A stretch of DNA of 6,740 bases from UBA7236 sp043727235 (lineage in GTDB: Bacteria; Bacteroidota; Bacteroidia; Chitinophagales; BACL12). The notes beneath the pieces were generated by a model, which saw only the letters and a list, made by a program, of their open reading frames with translations, searched no databases and was not told the origin of the DNA. Of this stretch, positions 1 through 5,301 are shown piece by piece (positions within the stretch are counted from its first letter, which is position 1; each line of letters starts with the position of its first letter). Where the stretch lies: the NCBI GenBank assembly GCA_043727235.1, contig JAYSYX010000410.1, positions 1-6,740 of the forward strand. Reading direction: 5' to 3'. A program made the translations under genes and the position numbers.

Positions 1-32
1 AAAAAAAGGGCGACAAACAAATGACGCCCTTT
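1..32 (-). terminator. Rho-independent terminator of the T9SS-sorted secreted protein gene
   Basis: Read on the minus strand, an 8-bp perfect stem (AAAGGGCG pairing with CGCCCTTT, plus-strand arms 5-12 and 25-32) encloses a 12-nt loop and runs into a T tract (the A run at 1-7 on the plus strand). It begins about 20 bp past the TAA stop of the minus-strand gene ending at 54, so it is well placed to end that transcript. The window edge cuts the T tract, so its full length is unknown. Confidence 0.85.
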
Positions 33-53
33 CCAAAATATATTTTAATTAAT

Positions 54-1391
54 TTATCCCTGTTTAATAAATCGCAGAGTTGATATTTTATTATTCATCA
101 TCACTTTTGCGAAATAAATTCCATTTGGTTTTCCGCTCATATCGATAAGAACTGATGTAGAAAAATTTTCTTCGTGATAAAATTTATCTATTACTTGGCC
201 CAGTTCATTTAAAATAGTTATATCAGCGGGATAATTTTCATTTGGCAATCCGATATAAAATTCATTATAACCCGGATTTGGAGAAATTGTAATATTATCG
301 AAAGTTGCAAGTTCGGGTTTTTCTCTCAGGCCACCGGCCAATGTATCTAACCAGGGAATACAATTTTCCCATATTGCGCTATTTTTTGCAAATTGTTTAC
401 CTACTGCTCCGTAATACATAACATCAAGAATATCCAATGCATCTTTAGAATCCTGCTGATCGCTCAGGTGATAACCATCATCAGCGGAATAGGATAATTC
501 ACATATATATTTTTTATCATCGTAATCACGTTTTTGATCACCGTCGCACCAGAAATTAGGGCCCCACATTATATAGGGTGCTTTTGGATTTGCGCCCTTG
601 TATTGCAGCATTGGATTAGAATTATTTATTTGATCCTCAATGAGCCATTTAACGGTCCAGCTATTTTGATAAGAAGTGGGTTCAGCAAGAGAATAATATT
701 CGACTATAGTTGTATCAGCATAACCACCGAAATGTCTTGAACTGATGTACATTATTTTCAGATTCGGAAAATATTCCTTCGACTTATTTATAAAAATAAT
801 ATCCAAAGCTTTTGTTTCCAATGCTTTATCCGGAAATATTGGTGGTTCTGTTAATCCTTTTGAATTAAAGTACATCCAGCCTATCTGCACCTGTTCGGGT
901 GTATATCCAACATCATACACTTTTTGTACGAGAGTCTCCCAATAGTCGTTTGAGGTTGAATCAACAGTGGCATAACCAAGGTCTTTCCCTCCAATACATA
1001 AATTCAAGGCATCAAGACATGGATTAAGGTCATATTTATCAGAAGGTGTGCGCACATGCTCAACAAATTTGTTGTAAATATGTCCGGGCACAGATGGCCC
1101 GAATCCTGCAACCAAAACCACTCCATCGCCGAAGTTGATATTACCATCACCATCCAGCGGTTTTATACCGTTTGCAATGGTTTTACCACTTTTTAAGTGT
1201 GGTCCTGTAAGTTCATTGGTTCCACCCGGATATAAACCGGCCTGATAACCGAGATAATTTCCTGTTTGGTGGTCGAGAACGGGGAGTAATCCGGTATTTG
1301 GGAAATCGCAATTGCTTTGGGCAGTAACATGAATTGTTGTTAATCCGAAAAAAGCAACAAAGGGCGTTAAGAAGTATTTAAATAGTTTCAT
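54..1391 (-). CDS. Secreted SGNH-hydrolase-like protein with T9SS type A C-terminal sorting domain
   Basis: The 445-residue protein starts with a Sec signal peptide (Lys at 2 and 5, hydrophobic core about 6-20, probable cleavage after Ala24 in HVTA-QSN). Residues about 45-330 resemble, from memory, a family of uncharacterised SGNH/GDSL-like proteins. Shared landmarks are GLYPGG (52-57), KPLDGDG (77-83), a GFGPS turn (96-100) after a hydrophobic strand, FPNLKIMYISSR (208-219), VKWLIEDQ (247-254), a WGP motif (276-278) and a late D-x-x-H (Asp305, His308) that would supply the catalytic Asp-His pair. Residues about 367-445 form a T9SS type A domain: SPNP (370-373), ELGQV (396-400), NGIYF (423-427) and a short basic end. 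The protein should therefore cross the outer membrane by T9SS and be cleaved, then surface-anchored or released. Six cysteines in the mature part could form disulfides. The substrate is unknown. Export and sorting are secure; the enzymatic assignment is moderate because the usual nucleophile Ser position seems to be Gly98. Confidence 0.9.
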   Translation of the reverse strand: MKLFKYFLTPFVAFFGLTTIHVTAQSNCDFPNTGLLPVLDHQTGNYLGYQAGLYPGGTNELTGPHLKSGKTIANGIKPLDGDGNINFGDGVVLVAGFGPSVPGHIYNKFVEHVRTPSDKYDLNPCLDALNLCIGGKDLGYATVDSTSNDYWETLVQKVYDVGYTPEQVQIGWMYFNSKGLTEPPIFPDKALETKALDIIFINKSKEYFPNLKIMYISSRHFGGYADTTIVEYYSLAEPTSYQNSWTVKWLIEDQINNSNPMLQYKGANPKAPYIMWGPNFWCDGDQKRDYDDKKYICELSYSADDGYHLSDQQDSKDALDILDVMYYGAVGKQFAKNSAIWENCIPWLDTLAGGLREKPELATFDNITISPNPGYNEFYIGLPNENYPADITILNELGQVIDKFYHEENFSTSVLIDMSGKPNGIYFAKVMMNNKISTLRFIKQG

Positions 1392-1437
1392 TTTAAACGG
1401 TTTGTTTTGATGGGTTTGATTTCTTTGGAATAATTTG

Positions 1438-1445
1438 TAAAGATA
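1438..1445 (-). promoter_or_regulatory. Possible Bacteroidota -7 element for the T9SS-sorted protein gene
   Basis: On the minus strand this reads TATCTTTA, one base from the Bacteroidota -7 consensus TAnnTTTG. It would place the transcript start near 1431-1434 and give a leader of about 40 nt before the ATG at 1391. No convincing TTG-type -33 element lies 19-21 bp upstream. In DNA this AT-rich a match of this quality can arise by chance. If real, it lets this gene be expressed independently of ruvB. Confidence 0.35.
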
Positions 1446-1514
1446 TAAATAATTTTTCTGAGTATTTGTTTAAATTGAGACGAGAATTGATAACAATAAG
1501 ATGCTTAAAGTCCG

Positions 1515-2543
1515 TTATTCAAATAATTTATAGTTTGCTGAAGGAGGAATTTTGTTGAGATGTTTGTATGCCTTCTCTGTGGCCTCTCTTCCTCTGGGAG
1601 TGCGTTTCAGGTATCCCTCCTGTATTAAAAATGGTTCATAAACTTCTTCAATAGTACCTGGTTCTTCTCCCACTGCAGTAGCTATGGTAGTTAGTCCAAC
1701 CGGTCCACCGCCGAATTTTTCTATAATGTCGTTAAGTATTCTGTTATCCATCTCATCAAGGCCATGTTCATCCACATTTAAAGCGTTCAAACCGAATTTT
1801 GCAATTTCAATATCAATTACACCCTTTCCTTTAACCTGGGCAAAATCTCTTATTCTGCGCAATAAATTATTTGCAATTCTCGGAGTTCCGCGGCTTCTGC
1901 GGGCTATTTCGTATGCTCCATCGGAAGTGATCTTGGTGTTGAGAATATCAGAGGAACGTTCAACGATCTGTTGTAATACATCGGTTTTATAATACTCAAT
2001 GCGTGAAGTTATGCCGAAACGCGAACGCAAGGGTGAACTCAACATACCCGATCTTGTTGTGGCACCAACAAGTGTAAAAGGATTCAGGTTTATCTGGATG
2101 GAACGTGCATTAGGGCCTGATTCGATCATAATATCGATCTTAAAATCCTCCATAGCCTGATAAAGATACTCTTCGATAACAGTACTCAATCGGTGTATCT
2201 CATCGATAAATAGCACGTCACGGGCTTCAAGGCTGGTCAATAAACCTGCAAGATCACCTGGTTTTTCTAAAACCGGACCAGAGGTGATCTTCATATTAAC
2301 CCCTAATTCATTAGCAACTATATAGGATAAGGTTGTTTTTCCTAATCCGGGAGGGCCGTGCAATAAAACATGATCGAGCGCATCTCCGCGTTGTTTTGCT
2401 GCGGTAATAAATACTTTGAGATTATCCACCAATTTATCCTGACCTTGAAATTCAAAAAAGCCCTGTGGTCGAAGTACTTTTTCCAGCTCTTTTTCAGAGT
2501 TTGATAAACTGTCTTCGGTTGGATCTAGGTTAGGATTTTGCAC
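1515..2543 (-). CDS. ruvB: Holliday junction branch migration ATPase RuvB
   Basis: RuvB is the hexameric AAA+ motor that, with RuvA, drives branch migration of Holliday junctions before RuvC resolution in recombinational repair. The 342-residue length is normal. Visible motifs are Walker A GPPGLGKT (63-70), Walker B FIDEIH (112-117), sensor 1 GATTRSG (160-166), the arginine-finger segment PLRSRFG (171-177), sensor 2 RGTPRIANNLLRR (218-230), and a C-terminal winged-helix domain (about 265-335) with GGGPVGL (278-284) and TPRGRE (315-320). The start codon is GTG at 2543-2541. An in-frame TGA lies 9 nt upstream with no ATG between, and the N-terminal NPNLDPT segment resembles other Bacteroidota RuvB proteins, so this start is well constrained. 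ruvA and ruvC are not adjacent. I see no clear terminator after the TAA stop, so some read-through into the secreted protein gene 123 bp downstream is possible. Confidence 0.98.
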   Translation of the reverse strand: MQNPNLDPTEDSLSNSEKELEKVLRPQGFFEFQGQDKLVDNLKVFITAAKQRGDALDHVLLHGPPGLGKTTLSYIVANELGVNMKITSGPVLEKPGDLAGLLTSLEARDVLFIDEIHRLSTVIEEYLYQAMEDFKIDIMIESGPNARSIQINLNPFTLVGATTRSGMLSSPLRSRFGITSRIEYYKTDVLQQIVERSSDILNTKITSDGAYEIARRSRGTPRIANNLLRRIRDFAQVKGKGVIDIEIAKFGLNALNVDEHGLDEMDNRILNDIIEKFGGGPVGLTTIATAVGEEPGTIEEVYEPFLIQEGYLKRTPRGREATEKAYKHLNKIPPSANYKLFE

Positions 2544-2550
2544 TTGGGTT

Positions 2551-2558
2551 CAAAGATA
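2551..2558 (-). promoter_or_regulatory. Bacteroidota -7 promoter element of ruvB
   Basis: On the minus strand this is TATCTTTG, a full match to TAnnTTTG, the -7 element of the primary Bacteroidota sigma factor. Only seven bases separate it from the GTG start of ruvB, so transcription would begin at, or within a few bases of, the first codon. No good -33 TTG lies at the usual 19-21 bp spacing; a TTGG lies slightly too far upstream. Confidence 0.6.
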
Positions 2559-2562
2559 GTGT

Positions 2563-2582
2563 GTATGTTATTGAAAACATAC
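2563..2582. promoter_or_regulatory. Palindrome upstream of the ruvB -7 box, possible operator
   Basis: GTATGTT (2563-2569) and AACATAC (2576-2582) form a perfect 7-bp inverted repeat around a 6-bp centre, ATTGAA. It begins four bases upstream of the ruvB -7 element, between it and any -33 element. A dimeric regulator bound here would block polymerase. No regulator can be named from the sequence, and the repeat could be chance. Confidence 0.35.
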
Positions 2583-2589
2583 CAATAGA

Positions 2590-2618
2590 TTTTCCACATA
2601 ATGAGGAGTAATTCCACA
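2590..2618 (+). repeat. Two TTCCACA direct repeats 20 bp apart, the first DnaA-box-like
   Basis: TTCCACA occurs at 2592-2598 and 2612-2618, exactly 20 bp start to start, so both copies face the same side of the helix. The first sits within TTTTCCACA (2590-2598), which fits the relaxed DnaA box TTWTNCACA. The second, AATTCCACA, has two mismatches. They lie in the divergent region between ruvB and the lipoprotein gene. DnaA binding is speculative. Confidence 0.3.
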
Positions 2619-2733
2619 AAGTATATATATCTACTTTTATAAATTATTTTTATAATGCCTGATTCTAAAGGGTTACAGGCAATTTACAATACTTGGCAAA
2701 TTATTTTCAATATATAAATCAAATTAAAAAATT

Positions 2734-3630
2734 ATGAAAAAATATCTTTTAGTGTTCGGACTTATGCCTTTCTTATTCGCATGTAACCAAGGTAAAATTG
2801 ATGACCTTACAAAACAAAACAGCGATTTGTCAAATCAAAGCACAGAATATAAATTAGGATGGGATGCCGCTGTTAATGAGATCGGAGAGTATATGGGGAT
2901 GATGAACGAAATTGATTCTTCATTAATGGAGATCAAAAGAACAGAAGGAATTATTAATTCCAACTTAAACAGCGAAGGCAGATCAAAACAACAACAAAAA
3001 CAGGATATGATCGCCAGTATCAACACATTAAATGAATTGATTCAAAAGAACAAAAAATTAGTTGCTGAACTGGATAAAAAATATAAGAACAGCAATTTGA
3101 AAGTTAAACAGTTGGATGAACAGATAGCGATGTTGAATGAACAGTTAACTATTAAAGAATCTGATCTTCTTGCACTGAAAGGTGAATTAGAAAAAGCGAA
3201 TTACCAGATCGTATCTTTAAATACAGAATTAACAACTGTGTCTACTGCAAAACAACAATTGGAAGTGCAAACTGTTGAACAGGCAAATGTAATTGCTAAA
3301 CAAACAGAAGATCTGAATACTGCATACTATATTGCCGGAACATACAAAGAATTAAAAGAACTTGGAGTTGTTGATAAAGAAGGTGGATTTATAGGTATAG
3401 GTACTAATAAAGAATTAGTAAACAATTTTGATGCTAGTGCTTTTACAAAAGTTGATATCAGAAACTTTAAAGAATTATCTATCAACTCTAAAAGTGCAAA
3501 AGTAATAACTACCCACTCTACTTCTTCTTATACAGTAGTAGAAGGTGAAAAAACAATTGAAGAAATTACAATTGATAATCCGGATGAATTCTGGAAATCA
3601 AGCAAGTTTCTGGTTGTGCTGACAGATTGA
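2734..3630 (+). CDS. Coiled-coil lipoprotein, possibly Cbp1-like adhesin family
   Basis: The 298-residue protein opens with a lipoprotein signal: Lys2-Lys3, a hydrophobic stretch, and lipobox LFAC with the lipidated Cys at 17. Residues about 20-75 are helical and polar. Residues about 85-195 are rich in Lys, Glu, Gln and Leu with heptad-like spacing and no proline, indicating a long coiled coil. From about 196 a compact C-terminal domain begins (AYYIAGT 197-203, ELKELGVV 206-213, GGFIGIG 217-223, later TTHSTSSY 259-266 and EFWKSSKFLVV 285-295). This N-to-C layout matches, from memory, a widespread family of Bacteroidota lipoproteins, some labelled after the collagen-binding protein Cbp1 of Bacteroides fragilis. 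The family name is a recollection, and collagen binding should not be assumed for this organism. The ATG has an A-rich leader without a Shine-Dalgarno motif. The gene stands alone, divergent from ruvB and convergent with the permease. Lipoprotein status is strong; the molecular role is unknown. Confidence 0.9.
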   Translation: MKKYLLVFGLMPFLFACNQGKIDDLTKQNSDLSNQSTEYKLGWDAAVNEIGEYMGMMNEIDSSLMEIKRTEGIINSNLNSEGRSKQQQKQDMIASINTLNELIQKNKKLVAELDKKYKNSNLKVKQLDEQIAMLNEQLTIKESDLLALKGELEKANYQIVSLNTELTTVSTAKQQLEVQTVEQANVIAKQTEDLNTAYYIAGTYKELKELGVVDKEGGFIGIGTNKELVNNFDASAFTKVDIRNFKELSINSKSAKVITTHSTSSYTVVEGEKTIEEITIDNPDEFWKSSKFLVVLTD

Positions 3631-3666
3631 TACTTCTAATAATTGGCTGTAAGAGAGGTATTATCT

Positions 3667-3704
3667 AAGAAAAGGGTGTCCAAATAGGACCCCCTTTCTT
3701 TTTT
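3667..3704 (+). terminator. Rho-independent terminator of the lipoprotein gene
   Basis: Arms 3671-3681 (AAAGGGTGTCC) and 3687-3697 (GGACCCCCTTT) pair over 11 positions with one T/C mismatch, around a 5-nt AAATA loop. A C and six T residues follow. It begins about 40 bp after the TGA stop of the lipoprotein gene. The A-rich left flank also gives a weaker T tract on the other strand. Confidence 0.88.
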
Positions 3705-3735
3705 AAGTAGATTGAATAATAAAATACTTGAAGAA

Positions 3736-3772
3736 TAAAAAACCTAACAGAATAAATACTGTTGGGTTTTTT
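3736..3772. terminator. Bidirectional hairpin terminator between convergent genes
   Basis: Arms 3740-3750 (AAACCTAACAG) and 3759-3769 (CTGTTGGGTTT) pair over 11 positions around an 8-nt AATAAATA loop. The one imperfect pair is a T-G wobble on the plus strand and becomes an A-C mismatch on the minus strand. An A run precedes and a T run follows, so it can act both ways. It lies about 20 bp past the permease stop and is that gene's only visible terminator; it also backs up the lipoprotein terminator. Confidence 0.85.
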
Positions 3773-3789
3773 ATTATATAAAAAATAAA

Positions 3790-5190
3790 TTATTTTTCGG
3801 ATAGGGCATATTGTTTTTTCAAATAAAAATAAACCGGAATTCCGATCAAGAAAAAACTCAACCCTGTTAAACTAACCTCTGGAGCTGTTATCACTGTATT
3901 GATGGTAAGACAAATACAAAACAAAACAAAAATAGCAGGCACATAAGGATAACCAAATACTTTTGCTGTGATCTTTCCATTTCTTTTCATAATTATCAAA
4001 CCCAAAGCACCTGCACCATAAAAAATAAAAGATGCAAAAATGAGCATGTCGGTTAATTGGTCGAAGGTACCTGAAATAACTAAAATGCTACACCAGATCA
4101 TTTGGAAAAATAGAGAAATATGTGGGGTATGATATTTAGGATGTACTTGCCCAAAATTTTTAAAAAATAATTGTTGAGAAGCCATACGATGATATATACG
4201 TGGCGAACTCATCAAACTTGCATTAGTAGCTCCGAATGTACAGATCATGATCAAAATGGAAATTATGGTAAATCCTATTCCCGGTAATATTTCTTTTGCA
4301 ACTTCAGCAGCAGCGATCTGATTTCCTGCATTATTAATTTCAATAAAATCAGTTATCGGCATTACCCTCAGATAAACATAATTCACCAATACATAAATGA
4401 TCATCACTATTGCAGTTCCACCAACAATTGCAATAGGAATGTTCTTTTTAGGATTTTTTACTTCTCCTCCAATGTAAGCAAGATTGATCCAACCATCATA
4501 TGCCCAAAAAGCCATCAGCATTGCAGTGAACATTGCAGAAATGAGATTAAAATCTTCGGGTTTAATAATAGGACTAGTTGCCGACTCGACAGTGCCATCA
4601 TTTCCTCCCAATAAAAAACCAACTACAATCAGAAATAATATGCCTGCTATTTTTGTATAAGAAAAAATATCATTTAACAACCCGCCTTTTTTAACACCGA
4701 AATAATTAATTATGGTAAGTGTAATTATGGTAAGAATGGCAAAGATCTTAACACCGGAATTTTGGAAAGGAAATATGTAATTGAACAGATCAAAATTCTT
4801 TAATCTTTCTGTCGGATCTTTGAAATTAAATAAATTATTTACGGATTCAGAAAAAACAAATGCAATGGAAGAAACGGAAGCAGATTGTATCACAAAAAAA
4901 CAGGTCCAGCCAAATAAAAATGCAAAGAATTTCCCATAAATGATCCGGAAGTATTCAAATTGGCCTCCGCCCTCTTCCGTTAAGCTAGCCAAACCAGAAT
5001 AACTGAAAACTCCGAACATAGAAACCACACCTGCTAAAATCCATGCGAGCAAAATGAGGTTATTGTCCATTAGAGTTTCGCTCATAGGAGCAATCTTCTT
5101 AAAAACTCCCGAGCCTATCATTGAGCTGATCACTAAAAGAATGGCGGTAGATAAGCCCAATGCCCTTTTAAGTTGCGGATTTTCATTCAT
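3790..5190 (-). CDS. APC-superfamily amino acid permease (LAT-like)
   Basis: This is a 466-residue inner-membrane transporter with 12 predicted helices (about 12-31, 44-64, 86-115, 147-165, 178-195, 215-240, 250-272, 303-328, 356-374, 380-400, 414-433 and 440-457). Family signatures are the unwound-helix motif MIGSGVF (24-30), which in APC transporters contacts the substrate backbone; EEGGGQFEYFRIIYG (72-86); the helix 6 motif FWAYDGW (228-234); the following loop GGEVKNPKKNIP (241-252); SSPRIYHRMA (328-337); and GYPYVP (413-418). The FWAYDGW and GEVKNP pair is most like the L-type (LAT/SLC7-like) branch, so uptake or exchange of a neutral amino acid is the best guess, but substrate cannot be read from sequence. 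The N-terminus is short and cytosolic, and the ATG lacks a Shine-Dalgarno motif. The gene is divergent from icd with a 111-bp gap and convergent with the lipoprotein gene. No clear promoter was found for it. Confidence 0.93.
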   Translation of the reverse strand: MNENPQLKRALGLSTAILLVISSMIGSGVFKKIAPMSETLMDNNLILLAWILAGVVSMFGVFSYSGLASLTEEGGGQFEYFRIIYGKFFAFLFGWTCFFVIQSASVSSIAFVFSESVNNLFNFKDPTERLKNFDLFNYIFPFQNSGVKIFAILTIITLTIINYFGVKKGGLLNDIFSYTKIAGILFLIVVGFLLGGNDGTVESATSPIIKPEDFNLISAMFTAMLMAFWAYDGWINLAYIGGEVKNPKKNIPIAIVGGTAIVMIIYVLVNYVYLRVMPITDFIEINNAGNQIAAAEVAKEILPGIGFTIISILIMICTFGATNASLMSSPRIYHRMASQQLFFKNFGQVHPKYHTPHISLFFQMIWCSILVISGTFDQLTDMLIFASFIFYGAGALGLIIMKRNGKITAKVFGYPYVPAIFVLFCICLTINTVITAPEVSLTGLSFFLIGIPVYFYLKKQYALSEK

Positions 5191-5221
5191 CGTGTAACAT
5201 TACAAAAAAATATTATTGTAC

Positions 5222-5254
5222 TTCTGCAATCTGCCTGCGGATTAATTACCTTTG
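5222..5254 (+). promoter_or_regulatory. Predicted Bacteroidota promoter of icd
   Basis: TACCTTTG at 5247-5254 is a full match to the -7 consensus TAnnTTTG. A weak -33-like TTCTG (5222-5226) sits 20 bp upstream, within the normal spacing. Transcription would start near 5258-5262, giving a leader of about 40 nt to the ATG at 5302. A 6-bp inverted repeat, CTGCAA (5224-5229) and TTGCAG (5252-5257), overlaps both elements. The promoter position also argues against a start codon at 5173. Confidence 0.6.
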
Positions 5255-5301
5255 CAGCCTGTAAGTCAACAACGGCGGACAATAAAAAAAAGAAATTACG
5301 A

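Noticed and set aside
534..945. Two plus-strand open frames (534-740 and 745-945) inside the secreted protein gene
   Set aside because: They are antisense to a gene with clear protein features at both ends, have no recognisable product, and no promoter was seen.
1392..1514. Small gene, RNA or terminator in the ruvB-secreted protein gap
   Set aside because: No open frame with support, no stable hairpin followed by T residues, and no recognisable RNA structure was found.
1684..1992. Plus-strand open frame of 102 codons inside ruvB
   Set aside because: It lies wholly antisense to a highly conserved gene, and its product looks like a reverse-frame translation with no recognisable domain.
2632..2656. 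TACTTTTA and TATAAT as promoters of the lipoprotein gene
   Set aside because: Both occur in very AT-rich DNA without a matching -33 or -35 element, so neither can be chosen over chance.
2619..2733. AT-rich stretch near a DnaA-box-like site as a replication origin
   Set aside because: There is only one good box, no cluster, and no dnaA, dnaN or gidA-type neighbour.
2835..3026. Minus-strand open frame inside the lipoprotein gene
   Set aside because: Its Leu/Ile/Ser-rich product is what the complement of Lys/Glu/Asn-rich coiled-coil codons gives; no independent support.
5173..5301. N-terminal extension of icd beginning at 5173 with a lipoprotein-like FAAC stretch
   Set aside because: It overlaps the permease gene, is absent from E. 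coli Icd and contains the predicted icd promoter. The lipobox resemblance appears to be chance.
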